Source: Senegalimassilia faecalis
GTDB taxonomy: Bacteria; Actinomycetota; Coriobacteriia; Coriobacteriales; Eggerthellaceae
DNA length: 64,000 bases
NCBI RefSeq assembly: GCF_004135645.1
Contig: NZ_SDPW01000001.1
Location: forward strand, 1,798,001-1,862,000
Direction of reading: 5' to 3'
The notes under the pieces: generated by a model
Told to the model about the DNA's origin: nothing
The model's database searches: none
Seen by the model: only the letters and a program-made list of their open reading frames with translations
Translations under genes and position numbers: made by a program
Part shown: piece after piece, positions 42,726 to 51,543 of the stretch
How positions within the stretch are numbered: position 1 is the first letter of the stretch
Layout: each line of letters opens with the position of its first letter

Positions 42726-42760
42726 AAGGCGCGAACCCAAACCACGGGTTCGCGCCTTTT
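42726..42760 (+). terminator. Rho-independent terminator after J-domain gene
   Basis: A perfect 13-bp stem, AAGGCGCGAACCC (42726-42738) and its complement (42746-42758), has a 7-base loop and ends in TTTT. Confidence 0.9.
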
Positions 42761-42844
42761 GCTGTTTTTGGGGCGCGTGTTTCAGGTTGGCAACCGTTTG
42801 CGTGGGGGCTGGACAACCGGGGCGTTTTGAGGCGGCGCTCGCGG

Positions 42845-42850
42845 TATACT
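42845..42850 (+). promoter_or_regulatory. Possible -10 element of the ATP-grasp operon
   Basis: TATACT lies 68 bases before the GTG start at 42919. No convincing -35 was found at normal spacing. Confidence 0.35.
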
Positions 42851-42918
42851 TGCAGGTTGAAGATGGAACGTTTTAGCGCTGCGAGGCAGGCGGCGCGTTC
42901 GCTGAAAGGGGATGGGAC

Positions 42919-44283
42919 GTGGTTATCCTTGACAAGCCGTATGCTTCGCCGCAGCTGCTTGAATGGCTGGAGCAATCCCAGCACCCGGTGCTGCGCAACG
43001 CGTTCTCGCGCCGCGAGGCGTTTCGTTCGGGTCGCGCGCTGAACCTGGTGGACGCCGCCGAAGCCGCCGCGCGCCTTGATGCGGGCGAGCGCGTGTACAC
43101 GAACTCCGAGAACGCGCTTGCGTGGATTTCCGAGCACGTCGACAACGGGTCGCTGACGCGCGCTATTGCAACCTTCAAGGACAAAGTTGCCATGCGGAAG
43201 CTGTTGTCCCAGCTTGACGAGGGTTTTTTCTTCTGCGCCTGCACGGCTGAGCAGCTGCCGCAGCTTGATTTCGCCGAGCTTGCCGCGCACGTGCCGTTCG
43301 TGGTGAAGCCCGCCCGCGGGTTTTGCAGCATGGGCGTGCACGTGGTGACGTGCCGCGCTGAGTGGGACGCCGCGCTGGCCGACTTTGCGCGCAACGCGGC
43401 TACGTGGGCGGCAATGTATCCCGATAGCGTGGTTGCCGGCAGTGACTTCATTCTGGAGCAGTACATCACGGGGCAGGAATACGCGCTTGATGCGTACTTC
43501 GACGAGGCGGGGGTGGCGCACGTGCTCAACGTGCTGCGCCACGACTTCGCCGGCCCCAACGACACGTCCGACCGCATGTACACCACGTCCGCGGCCGTCG
43601 TGCGCGAGAACGCGCCGGTGTTCGAGGCGTGGCTGACGCGCGTGAATGCCCTGGTGGGCGCACGGAATTTCCCCGTGCACGTTGAGATGCGCGTTGGTGA
43701 AGACGGCGTGGTGCGGCCCATCGAGTTCAACCCGCTGCGCTTTGCGGGCCTTGGCGGCACCGACGTGGCGCAGCACGCGTTTGGCTTCCGCACGTACGAG
43801 GCGTTTTTGACCGGTGCGCTGCCCGATTTCGACGCGGCGTTCGCCTATGCGGGCAACCATGTGTACACCATGTCGCTGCTGAACCCGCCGGCGGGCGTGA
43901 CGGGTGCGGAAACGTTCGATTACCAGGCGTTTTCCCAGCGCTTCGCCAACGTGCTTGAGCTGCGCCAGTTCGACGTGCCTACGTTTGGCTGCTACGGCTT
44001 TCTGTTCATCGAAACGGATGAGAGCGCGCAAGGTGCTGCTGAGCTGGACTTTCTGCTGCACTCCGACCTGCGCGAGTTCATAAGCGGTCTGCAGCCTGTT
44101 GCCGGCAGCGTTTCGCCTGCGGCTGCGTGCGCCAGCGACGCCGGCGTTTCGGGTGGCTCGGCCCGGTGCGCGGGCGTGGCGCGCAGCGATGGCGATGCCG
44201 CTTCGGATTGCGTGGCTCAGCGCGGCGTCGGTGCGACTTCAAACGATCAGACCCTGCGCCCTGCGTGCGCGCAAGGCGAATAG
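42919..44283 (+). CDS. ATP-grasp domain protein
   Basis: ATP-grasp enzymes join a carboxylate to an amine or similar group through an acyl-phosphate. The 454-residue product shows VPFVVKPARGFCSMGVHVV (the phosphate-binding strand with its Lys), FILEQYITGQEYALDAYFD, and the metal-binding pair VEMRVGEDG and IEFNPLRFAG (Glu and Asn ligands). The last 50-60 residues are Ala/Ser/Gly-rich and look disordered. The GTG start has AAAGGGG upstream. The next gene begins 13 bases later, so the two form an operon: an ATP-grasp ligase with an eight-helix membrane protein of the lysyl-PG synthase/flippase type. That pairing suggests a modified lipid or wall product, but the substrate is unknown. Confidence 0.8.
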   Translation: MVILDKPYASPQLLEWLEQSQHPVLRNAFSRREAFRSGRALNLVDAAEAAARLDAGERVYTNSENALAWISEHVDNGSLTRAIATFKDKVAMRKLLSQLDEGFFFCACTAEQLPQLDFAELAAHVPFVVKPARGFCSMGVHVVTCRAEWDAALADFARNAATWAAMYPDSVVAGSDFILEQYITGQEYALDAYFDEAGVAHVLNVLRHDFAGPNDTSDRMYTTSAAVVRENAPVFEAWLTRVNALVGARNFPVHVEMRVGEDGVVRPIEFNPLRFAGLGGTDVAQHAFGFRTYEAFLTGALPDFDAAFAYAGNHVYTMSLLNPPAGVTGAETFDYQAFSQRFANVLELRQFDVPTFGCYGFLFIETDESAQGAAELDFLLHSDLREFISGLQPVAGSVSPAAACASDAGVSGGSARCAGVARSDGDAASDCVAQRGVGATSNDQTLRPACAQGE

Positions 44284-44296
44284 TAAGGGCTTCTGC

Positions 44297-45634
44297 ATGA
44301 AATTCAACGTGAAAAACCTGTTCATGGGCGTCATCCTCATCATCGTGCTGGCGGTGGTGTTCCTGCGCGGCGACCAGCTGGTTGAGCTTGGCGAAACCAT
44401 GAAGCAGGGAAGCCCCCTGCCGCTGGCGGCGGCCATTCTCACGCAGCTGTGCAAGTACTTCGCGCAAAGCTTCGCGTACTCGCGCAGCTTCGCCGCCGTG
44501 GGCGAGTACATGGAGCCGAAATCCACGTTGCCGCTGGTGTTCGGCACGTTCTTCATGAACACCATCGCGCCGTCCATGAACCTGGCGGGCACCACGCTGG
44601 TGGTAGACGATGCGCGCCGGCGCGGCATTCCCGCCGGCAAGGCCACGGGCGCGGCGCTGCTGATGCAGATCACCATCGACGGCGCGTTTTCCACGCTGAT
44701 GGTGTGCGCGTTTATTTTCCTTGCGGCCACAGTGGGCTTGTCGCCGGTGTGGTTCTGCATGGGCATGGTGGTGTTGTGCCTGGTGGGAACCATGGTCATG
44801 CTGCTGGTGCTTGCGTATCGCAAGCCCGACGCGCTCATGCGCATCCTGCGCCCCGTGGAGCGGCTGAGCTGCAAGGTTGTTTCGCGCGTGCGCAAAAAGC
44901 CGCTTGAACCGTGGGCCGATCGCATTGCGAAGGCGTTTTCCGAGGCGGCCGGCATGATTGGCCACAGCCCGAAGCCCACGCTGCAGACGTATGGCTGCTC
45001 GCTGATTGCCAGCCTGTGCGAGCTGTCGTGCTTCGTGCTGGTGGGCATCGGCTTTGGCGTGCAGAACGCGCCGGCGCTGGTGTGCGGCTACGTGGTGGCA
45101 ACGCTGTTCGCCATGATCTCGTTCACGCCGCAGGGCGTCGGCGTGGTTGAGGCGGCCGTGGTGGTGGCGTTTACCAGCTTCGGCGAGACGGCGGCGGCAG
45201 GCACGGCCATCGGCCTGGTGTATCGCGGCATCGTGTTCTGGATGCCGTTTATCATCGGCGCGGTGCTTATCAACACCACGAAGGCGTTCAAGGGCGACGT
45301 GAAGCAGGCGGCTTATGACCAGGATATGGGTGCTGTTGCAGGCACAGCTGCCACGGCGGCGCGCCTGGAAGAGGAAGCGCGCGCCGATGCCGAGCGCCTG
45401 CGTCGGGAAGAGGCAGCGGAGCGGGGCGGTGCAGCTGCGGCTGATGTGCAGCTCACGGTGCCGCTTGCGGGCGGTGGCGTGCCGTTCGACCGGCGCGAAA
45501 CCGAACTGATTCCCGAAGTTGCCCAGCCGATTGATGTGCTGCCGCAGGCAAATGCGCCGTTGGATGAGGCGCCGACGCAGCAGCTCAAAGCCGCAAAGGA
45601 CACGCCTGCCGATTTGTCCGGCGAAGCTGATTAA
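44297..45634 (+). CDS. Lysylphosphatidylglycerol synthase-type flippase-like membrane protein
   Basis: The 445-residue product matches the integral membrane domain shared by MprF flippases and the UPF0104 family. It has about eight hydrophobic helices and family motifs such as FGTFFMNTIAPSMNLAGTT, ISFTPQGVGVVEAAVV and GLVYRGIVFWMPFIIGAVL. The cytosolic C-terminal tail of about 110 residues is rich in Ala, Glu and Gln and may be disordered. It lacks the aminoacyl-transferase domain of MprF. AAGGG lies upstream of the ATG. It is downstream of, and coupled to, the ATP-grasp gene. Confidence 0.82.
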   Translation: MKFNVKNLFMGVILIIVLAVVFLRGDQLVELGETMKQGSPLPLAAAILTQLCKYFAQSFAYSRSFAAVGEYMEPKSTLPLVFGTFFMNTIAPSMNLAGTTLVVDDARRRGIPAGKATGAALLMQITIDGAFSTLMVCAFIFLAATVGLSPVWFCMGMVVLCLVGTMVMLLVLAYRKPDALMRILRPVERLSCKVVSRVRKKPLEPWADRIAKAFSEAAGMIGHSPKPTLQTYGCSLIASLCELSCFVLVGIGFGVQNAPALVCGYVVATLFAMISFTPQGVGVVEAAVVVAFTSFGETAAAGTAIGLVYRGIVFWMPFIIGAVLINTTKAFKGDVKQAAYDQDMGAVAGTAATAARLEEEARADAERLRREEAAERGGAAAADVQLTVPLAGGGVPFDRRETELIPEVAQPIDVLPQANAPLDEAPTQQLKAAKDTPADLSGEAD

Positions 45635-45673
45635 ACGTATCAGTATACTGGGTTTGCAAACCAAGTTGGAGCA

Positions 45674-45705
45674 AAGGGGCTGCGCTTGCGGCCCCTTCGT
45701 GTTTT
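45674..45705 (+). terminator. Weak terminator before the thioesterase genes
   Basis: AAGGGGC (45674-45680) pairs with GCCCCTT (45691-45697) around a 10-base loop, followed by CGTGTTTT. The T tract overlaps the approach to the next ribosome site, so partial read-through is likely. Confidence 0.5.
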
Positions 45706-45716
45706 AGGAGGACGTT

Positions 45717-46145
45717 ATGACGTTGCTTGACACCCTGGGCATCACCACGGTCAGCGTCAGCGCCGATCGCGTGGAGATGCGCATGCCGGTGCGGCCCGAA
45801 ATCTATCAGCCTCACGGGTTTCTGCATGGCGGCGCCACCATCGCGCTGCTGGAGTCGTGCGCAAGCCGCGCCGCTGAGGAGCGCACCGATTTCGACAAAG
45901 AGTTGATCTTCGGCTTGGAAACCACCATTCGCCACAAGAAGGCGCGCAAAGACGGCATGATCACCGGCGTGGCCGAGCTTGAGCGCGAAGAGCCTTCGTA
46001 CGGCGGTCGCAAGCAGTTCTGGCACGTTATTGCCACCGACGAGCTGGGCGACACCATTTCGGAAGGCACGTTCATTACAAAAATCGTTACGAAAGAGCAC
46101 TTCGCCGAGAAGCAACGTAAACAGGCCGAAGCTCATCAGAAGTAG
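45717..46145 (+). CDS. PaaI-family hotdog thioesterase
   Basis: The 142-residue product is a single hotdog domain. The YQPHGFLHGGATIALLESCAS block carries the HGG active-site motif with its nearby helix Glu, as in PaaI and YbgC-like acyl-CoA thioesterases that use a general base. AGGAGG lies 7 bases upstream. A second hotdog gene follows 60 bases later, and the two may be paralogues acting together. The acyl substrate is unknown. Confidence 0.85.
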   Translation: MTLLDTLGITTVSVSADRVEMRMPVRPEIYQPHGFLHGGATIALLESCASRAAEERTDFDKELIFGLETTIRHKKARKDGMITGVAELEREEPSYGGRKQFWHVIATDELGDTISEGTFITKIVTKEHFAEKQRKQAEAHQK

Positions 46146-46157
46146 TGTTTCCCTCAT

Positions 46158-46191
46158 GCCGCACGCGTCCGCGTGCGGCGTGCTCGTTTTT
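46158..46191 (+). terminator. Hairpin between the two thioesterase genes
   Basis: A 10-bp perfect stem, GCCGCACGCG (46158-46167) and its complement (46170-46179), then GTGCTCG and TTTTT. The distance from stem to T tract is longer than ideal, so it may only attenuate. Confidence 0.5.
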
Positions 46192-46206
46192 CGAGAAAGG
46201 AATCTT

Positions 46207-46695
46207 ATGACAGCACCCGAAGGACCCATGAAAGAGCATGTGCGCGTAAGCTTGCAGATGCTGTACGACCGCAACCGCGCCTACATCAACGACCTGAACC
46301 CCGAGGTTATCGAGCCGGGCTATACGCGCAGCGCCGTGACCATCCCGGAAAACGCCACGAACACGGGCGGCGGCACGTTCGGCGGCTTCTTGATGGCCAT
46401 CATCGATGTGGTGGGCTCCACCATCACGTGGTCGTACGGCAAACACGCCGTTACGCAAACGTGCAATGTGAACTTCATCCGCGGCGTTAGCATTGGCGAG
46501 AAGCTGGTGCTTGAGGCTCGCAACGTGCACTTCGGCCGCACCACGTGCGTGTCCGAAGTGGTGGTGTCTGACGAGCAAGGCAAAGTGCGCCTGACGTCCA
46601 CGTGCACGCTGCACATCGTTGCCGACATCAAGCCCGATGACGCCATCGTAAAAGAAGCTTACGAGCGAGCCGGCCTTGCGCAAGGCGAACAGTAG
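46207..46695 (+). CDS. Hotdog-fold thioesterase (PaaI/acyl-CoA type)
   Basis: The 162-residue product has a hotdog fold: TNTGGGTFGGFLMAIIDVVGS holds the active-site helix with Asp, then QTCNVNFIRGVSIGEKLVLEA and the strand block VSEVVVSDEQGKVRLTSTCTL. The key helix residue is Asp rather than the Glu of the upstream gene, so substrate or mechanism may differ. AAAGGA precedes the ATG. It is in tandem with the other thioesterase and ends before a large inverted repeat. Confidence 0.82.
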   Translation: MTAPEGPMKEHVRVSLQMLYDRNRAYINDLNPEVIEPGYTRSAVTIPENATNTGGGTFGGFLMAIIDVVGSTITWSYGKHAVTQTCNVNFIRGVSIGEKLVLEARNVHFGRTTCVSEVVVSDEQGKVRLTSTCTLHIVADIKPDDAIVKEAYERAGLAQGEQ

Positions 46696-46716
46696 CGCAA
46701 CAGCATAACGCGCGAA

Positions 46717-46788
46717 AAGGCCCTTACGGGGGCTGGATTCGCGTTGCAAGGGGGGTGGGGAAACGAATCCTGCCTCTGTAAGGGCCTT
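46717..46788. repeat. Nested inverted repeat of 72 bases between convergent genes
   Basis: Outer arms AAGGCCCTTAC (46717-46727) and its complement (46778-46788), 11 bp, enclose inner arms GGATTCG (46735-46741) and CGAATCC (46764-46770), 7 bp. Together they could fold a two-part stem in RNA. No T tract follows. It may be a structured 3' end of the thioesterase mRNA or a small RNA. Confidence 0.5.
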
Positions 46789-46796
46789 CAAGCTTG

Positions 46797-46832
46797 AGCG
46801 GGGCGCCGTCTGCGATGCGGCGCCCCGCTTTT
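46797..46832 (+). terminator. Rho-independent terminator of the thioesterase operon
   Basis: A perfect 12-bp stem, AGCGGGGCGCCG (46797-46808) and its complement (46818-46829), with a 9-base loop and TTTT, immediately before the stop of the converging membrane subunit gene. Confidence 0.85.
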
Positions 46833-46837
46833 GCTTC

Positions 46838-47698
46838 CTAGTAGATACCGAACACCGAGGCGCCTGCCAGGTAGAACACGGCGCGCAGGCACACGGCGCC
46901 GATGACGGCGCATACCACGGCCGCCGAGCCGTACACCTTCCAGTTGCCGGTCTTCTTGCCCATGTAAGCGCAGGCAATCGGAGCTGCGCAGCCCAGGACG
47001 ATCATCAGCAGCGTGGGGATAAGGCTTTCGCCGCCGAAGATGTTCAGGCCGGATGCGGTGATGTCCTTCATCGGGTGCGTCAGGTCGTAGTAGTTGCCCA
47101 CTTCGCTGACGTGGGTGGTGTTGATCATCAGCGCCGCCGCAAGCGAGGCCACGGCATTGATGATAGAGCCGACGAATGCGGGCATGCCTAGCTCAGAGGC
47201 GTCTTCGCCAACCGTTTCGCACACCACGGCTACCGTTGCGGGGCCCAGGATGCACGCCACGCCCAGAAGCGACACGATCCACAGCACGTTGCACCAGGCC
47301 GGACGCGCTTCCATCATGTAGGAGTGGCCCATCACCATCACAAGCACGGCGCTCGTGACGATGGCCAGGATGGCAACCCACTTCGGCACGTTGCCTTCGT
47401 TCTTGCGCAGCATGGCCAGGTAAATCACGGCCACGATGGCAAGCACGATGATGGCGATAAGCTCCTGTGTGATGCCGGAGGTAATGTGGCCGAAGCCGTT
47501 GAAGATGCGCTCCCAATGCTGCAAGTGGAAGAACACGGCGATGCCGCCAACTACCAGAAGCACTGCAGAGACAATCCAGCAGCGTATCTGCGCTTTCTGC
47601 CCGGTGCCCTTAAGCGCCAGGTACGCCTGCGTGGCGAACGTGCCCGCGCACCACGACACGAGCGTGGTGAAGATAATCAAAGGCCATTGGAGTTCCAT
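46838..47698 (-). CDS. DmsC-like membrane anchor subunit
   Basis: The 286-residue product has about eight transmembrane helices and the start LQWPLIIFTTLVSWCAGTF typical of DmsC, the quinol-oxidising anchor of DMSO reductase-type complexes. It would pass electrons from menaquinol to the Fe-S subunit. Its ATG overlaps the stop codon of the Fe-S subunit gene by one base (TAATG), so translation is coupled. It is the last gene of the three-gene molybdoenzyme operon. Confidence 0.88.
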   Translation of the reverse strand: MELQWPLIIFTTLVSWCAGTFATQAYLALKGTGQKAQIRCWIVSAVLLVVGGIAVFFHLQHWERIFNGFGHITSGITQELIAIIVLAIVAVIYLAMLRKNEGNVPKWVAILAIVTSAVLVMVMGHSYMMEARPAWCNVLWIVSLLGVACILGPATVAVVCETVGEDASELGMPAFVGSIINAVASLAAALMINTTHVSEVGNYYDLTHPMKDITASGLNIFGGESLIPTLLMIVLGCAAPIACAYMGKKTGNWKVYGSAAVVCAVIGAVCLRAVFYLAGASVFGIY

Positions 47699-48378
47699 TA
47701 TTCATCTCCCTTCCACTCGCGGTCGCGCAGCACGTACACGAAGCTCGGGTCGTTGCCCGCGTTCGGCAGGTGGTGCACCTCGGTTTGCTTGTCGTAGGGC
47801 TGCCCCAGCTCGCCAAACGTGATGCGGTTGCCCTCGAACAGCTGGTCGTACTGGAAGTCGTTGTGCTCGCGGTCGGCCTTGTAGGCGTTGCGCGGCGCTT
47901 CGAAGCTTTCGATACCCTTGTCCAAATCGCCGAAGAAGCGGGCGCGGCCGCCGCACTGGGCCACGCACTGGGGCAGGCCGCCCTGGCTGGTCAGCTGCTC
48001 GCACAGCGTGCACTTTTCAACCACGCGCTCTTCCTCGTTGAGGTAGCGGACGTTGTAGGGGCAGGACATGGCGCAGAACTGGCAGCCGATGCACTTGGCC
48101 TTGTCGATCTGCACGGTGCCGTCGGCCATCTTGTGGCTGGCGCCGGTGGGGCATACCTCGACGCACTTCGGGTTCTCGCAATGCTGGCACTGCACGCTCA
48201 GGTAGTACATGTCCACGTGGTTGGACGTTTTGTAGTCCTTGCGCTTGTAGGGGCCGATGCGCAGCATCTTGTTCCAGTACGAGCCGATGGGCACGCCGTT
48301 GATGACCTTGCAGGAGACCATGCATGCCATGCAGCCCACGCAGCGGTTCAAGTCGGTGAGAATGGCGTATCGCGTCAT
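47698..48378 (-). CDS. DmsB-like four-cluster [4Fe-4S] subunit
   Basis: The 226-residue product carries electrons between the membrane anchor and the catalytic subunit. Four Cys groups are visible: NRCVGCMACMVSCK, CQHCENPKCVEVCP, AKCIGCQFCAMSCP and CTLCEQLTSQGGLPQC with a further Cys. This is the arrangement of DmsB/NrfC proteins with four clusters. It has no signal peptide, so it is probably carried out with the Tat-exported catalytic subunit. It starts 3 bases after the catalytic gene and overlaps the anchor gene. Confidence 0.93.
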   Translation of the reverse strand: MTRYAILTDLNRCVGCMACMVSCKVINGVPIGSYWNKMLRIGPYKRKDYKTSNHVDMYYLSVQCQHCENPKCVEVCPTGASHKMADGTVQIDKAKCIGCQFCAMSCPYNVRYLNEEERVVEKCTLCEQLTSQGGLPQCVAQCGGRARFFGDLDKGIESFEAPRNAYKADREHNDFQYDQLFEGNRITFGELGQPYDKQTEVHHLPNAGNDPSFVYVLRDREWKGDE

Positions 48379-48381
48379 GGT

Positions 48382-51300
48382 TTATGCCTCCTTCCTGATT
48401 TCATAGTCGGGCATCCATTCCTTCAGACGCGGGTCGGAGGAATCGTGGATGATTTCGGTGCCGTCCTCGGTGGCGCAGGGAATGACCTTGCCATCGGGGC
48501 AGTTCTCAGGCGTTGCCTTGTAGATCTTGCAGCGCACGCCGCGCATGTGCGTGGAGCTGATGAACTTGTCGGCGGCCATGGGGTCCCACAGGCACTCGGC
48601 GTTGGACAGCTTGAAGCCGTGCGTGGGGGCCGGAAGCTCCGGGAACCACCAAGCATGCTCGGCGTTCGCCCAGCCTTCGGCAATGCCTTCGTACAGATCG
48701 ACGCACTGGCGAATCTTCGTGCAGTACTGCTTGCCCAGGTCGGAGTGCGGCTCCACTTCGATCCATGCCCAGTCGCCCTGCTTAAGGCCCAGCTTCTCGG
48801 CGTCGGCGGGGTTGAGCTCCAGGCGCGGTACGGGCCACAGCTCGCGGCACCACGGCAGCTGCCTGTGCTCGGAGTGGAAGTACACCGGGATGCGGCGGCC
48901 GGTGGTCAGGATGATCGGGTAGTCCTGCTTGGACTGCTCGGTTTCCCATTCGCCGCCCGGGGCGCTGACGCACGGCTCGTAGTTCGGCATGATTTCCTTC
49001 ATGACGTCGAACTTGCCGGGCTGGAACTCGTTGGCCTTGTCCAGGCAGTACGTCTCGAACATGATGGACCAGATTTCCACCAAGCCCGAAGGCGTGGGGC
49101 AGCCGAAGTTCTTGTCCGTGGGAGTGCCGTCTTCGTTCTTCGACCAGGGCGAAGCGGTGCAGGCGTCTTTGCCCATACGCATCCAGCCCGTCTCGAAGCG
49201 GCGGTACGTGCCCCAGCGGTTCGGCTCAAGCACCTTGGCGTTGAACCAGCCGTGCTCCTGGAAGTCGTCAACATACTCCTGCATGTGCTGCCACTTGCAG
49301 CCGGGGTAGCGGTCGCCGAAGCCGTCGATTTCGTTGTGGGCGCGGAACCAGTCTTCCATGCGCTCATCGGAGTCGTAGGCGCCGGGTGCGTCGCCCTTGA
49401 TGTTCGTCCACGTGCCGTTGGGATTGCCCTGTTTCTCGAACGACTCGAAGATCAGGCGATTCACGTCGTAGTCAAACTTCACGTCTGCCGGGGGCTCGAC
49501 GGCGCGGCATGTCATGCCGATGCCGCCCGATGCGCCCTGGGACACGCGGATGTTGTTGATTTCCAGCCAGTGCGCCACGGGGAGCACGATATCGGCCATC
49601 TCCGTGGAGGGGTGATGGAACATGTTCAGGTCAACCCACATGTCAAGCGACTGCAGGGCGTCCCATGCCAGGTTCGCGTTGCCCTCGTTCATGAACGAGC
49701 CGGCCTCGTTGATGCCCGCGCGAATGGGGTACGGGTCGCCGGTGAGGATGGCCTCGTACATGCTGGTGACGTCGCACCACTCGTTGTACAGCGCCGTGAC
49801 GGGGTACTTGTCTGCGCCCACCATGTTGGAGTACACGTCGTACTGGTCGGGCAGGTTCGTGATCTCGTACTTCGGCACCGTGCCCTCGTACATGGGCGGC
49901 AGCGCGCCTAGGCCGGACAGCACGTGCTTGACGGCCTGCGGCATGTTCGTGCCCGGGGCAGCGGTGGACTGCTCGTCGACAGGCGTGCGCGAAAGGCCGC
50001 GGTTGCCGGCGGGACCGTCGAAGTTGCCGGTGGTGTAGGTGAGATTCAGCACCGCGCGCACGGTTTGCGTGCAGGCGCCTTCCTGGTCAGGAGACAGGTT
50101 CAGGTGGATGCCGCCGTTGCCGTACTTCTGGCCCTCGGGGCGCGTGGCCCAAGCCAGGCAAGCGTCCTCGATGAGCTTCGGATCAAGCTTCGTGATCTTT
50201 GAGCACCAGTCGACGGTGCAGTCCTTCACGGACTCCACCAGGTAAGACCATACGGGGCGCACGGTGTGCACGCTGCCGTCGGCCAGCGTCACCTGATGGC
50301 TGCCCGTCATGTCGAAGTCGATGCCGGCGTCGGTCAGCTCGTTGTAAGACAGCGGGGGCAGGTAGCCTTCCTGCGACGTACCTTCGTACACGACGTCCAT
50401 CTGTTCGCGCGTAGGCGCGGTGTGGTGGCAGCCTTCCCACTGGGTTTCATCGGTATCCCAGTACACCAGGCCGCCCTGGCCGTCGTTGGCGTTTTTATTC
50501 CAGGCCATGAACCTGCGGCACGAGCCGCCTTCTTTCAGGTCGGATTCCTTCAGCAGGCGCGTCTTCAGTTTTTCGCCGGTAAGGTCGGGCATGACCTGCA
50601 CGTTCGTGGACAGCGTGTGGTAGCGGCCGCCCGTAGGCTCCATGTCGTCGACCACCAGGATGGGGCTGTTCGTCCAACGCTTGACGAATTCCCAGTCCAC
50701 CAGGTCGTGTTCGATGATGATGTGCTGCCAGCACAGCGCCAGCGCGCAGTCGGTGCCGGGCTCAAGATTCAGCCAGTAATCGGCTTCTTTACCCGAGCCG
50801 GACAGACGCGGGTCGATGCAGATGTGCACGTCGGCCTCGGTCATCTTGTCCACGATGTTGCGGCACGAGTCGTCGTAATTCGAGTTTTCAGGCGAGGTGC
50901 CCCACTGCACGTACACGCGTGGCCCGTCGCGCAACGCAAACCACGGGGCGCCGTCAACAGAGCTCAGCCAGCCCATCAGACGGCGCGGGCCTTTGCAGAT
51001 GGAAGATGCCACGCGGCTGTTGGGGCTGTCGAACAGCCACTTGTAGAATGCGTAGGGACCGTATACCCACTGGCGCGACGTGCCGCACATGCCGAAGCAA
51101 GCCTGGCCGCCGTACTTTTTGATGACCTCGTTGAAGCCCTTGCCGATGGATTCCATGGCCTCGTCCCAGCTGATTCGCATCCAGCCCGGGTCCTCGCCCT
51201 TGGGGTTCGTGCGCTTCAGGGGGTGGTAGATGCGCTGCGGATGGTAGCACGCCTGCAGCGATGCCTGGCCCTTCGAGCAGTGGTTGCCCGAGGACTGCGA

Positions 51301-51543
51301 AGACGACTGGTCGCCTTCGGTTTTGATGACGCGCCCGTTCTGCACGGTCACCCAAACGCCGCATTCCATCTTGCCGCAGCCACGGCAGCAAGAGCGGATG
51401 CGCTTGATCTCGGACGCTTCGGCTTGCGAAACCTTGTTCTCAGCGAGCGCGGTTCCGTAGCTTGCAGCGCCGACGGTCGCTGCGGCGGCGGTTGCAGCCG
51501 ACAGTTTCGCGAACGTGCGACGTGTCATAGTCAGCTTCCCCAT
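48382..51543 (-). CDS. Tat-exported molybdopterin oxidoreductase (DMSO reductase family)
   Basis: The 1053-residue catalytic subunit starts MGKLTMTRRTFAKLS, a textbook twin-arginine signal, and is predicted to act outside the membrane. An N-terminal [4Fe-4S] site is formed by CCRGCGKMEC and a later Cys (about residues 52-88). The likely molybdenum ligand is Cys183 in RVASSICKGPRRLMGW. The C-terminal molybdopterin-binding domain has ILTTGRRIPVYFHSEHRQL. GGAGGAGG lies just before the ATG at 51543, ruling out longer upstream frames. Size, operon and the neighbouring LuxR membrane regulator recall the reductases and catechol dehydroxylases of Eggerthella. The substrate cannot be told from sequence; it need not be DMSO. 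Confidence 0.92.
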   Translation of the reverse strand: MGKLTMTRRTFAKLSAATAAAATVGAASYGTALAENKVSQAEASEIKRIRSCCRGCGKMECGVWVTVQNGRVIKTEGDQSSSQSSGNHCSKGQASLQACYHPQRIYHPLKRTNPKGEDPGWMRISWDEAMESIGKGFNEVIKKYGGQACFGMCGTSRQWVYGPYAFYKWLFDSPNSRVASSICKGPRRLMGWLSSVDGAPWFALRDGPRVYVQWGTSPENSNYDDSCRNIVDKMTEADVHICIDPRLSGSGKEADYWLNLEPGTDCALALCWQHIIIEHDLVDWEFVKRWTNSPILVVDDMEPTGGRYHTLSTNVQVMPDLTGEKLKTRLLKESDLKEGGSCRRFMAWNKNANDGQGGLVYWDTDETQWEGCHHTAPTREQMDVVYEGTSQEGYLPPLSYNELTDAGIDFDMTGSHQVTLADGSVHTVRPVWSYLVESVKDCTVDWCSKITKLDPKLIEDACLAWATRPEGQKYGNGGIHLNLSPDQEGACTQTVRAVLNLTYTTGNFDGPAGNRGLSRTPVDEQSTAAPGTNMPQAVKHVLSGLGALPPMYEGTVPKYEITNLPDQYDVYSNMVGADKYPVTALYNEWCDVTSMYEAILTGDPYPIRAGINEAGSFMNEGNANLAWDALQSLDMWVDLNMFHHPSTEMADIVLPVAHWLEINNIRVSQGASGGIGMTCRAVEPPADVKFDYDVNRLIFESFEKQGNPNGTWTNIKGDAPGAYDSDERMEDWFRAHNEIDGFGDRYPGCKWQHMQEYVDDFQEHGWFNAKVLEPNRWGTYRRFETGWMRMGKDACTASPWSKNEDGTPTDKNFGCPTPSGLVEIWSIMFETYCLDKANEFQPGKFDVMKEIMPNYEPCVSAPGGEWETEQSKQDYPIILTTGRRIPVYFHSEHRQLPWCRELWPVPRLELNPADAEKLGLKQGDWAWIEVEPHSDLGKQYCTKIRQCVDLYEGIAEGWANAEHAWWFPELPAPTHGFKLSNAECLWDPMAADKFISSTHMRGVRCKIYKATPENCPDGKVIPCATEDGTEIIHDSSDPRLKEWMPDYEIRKEA

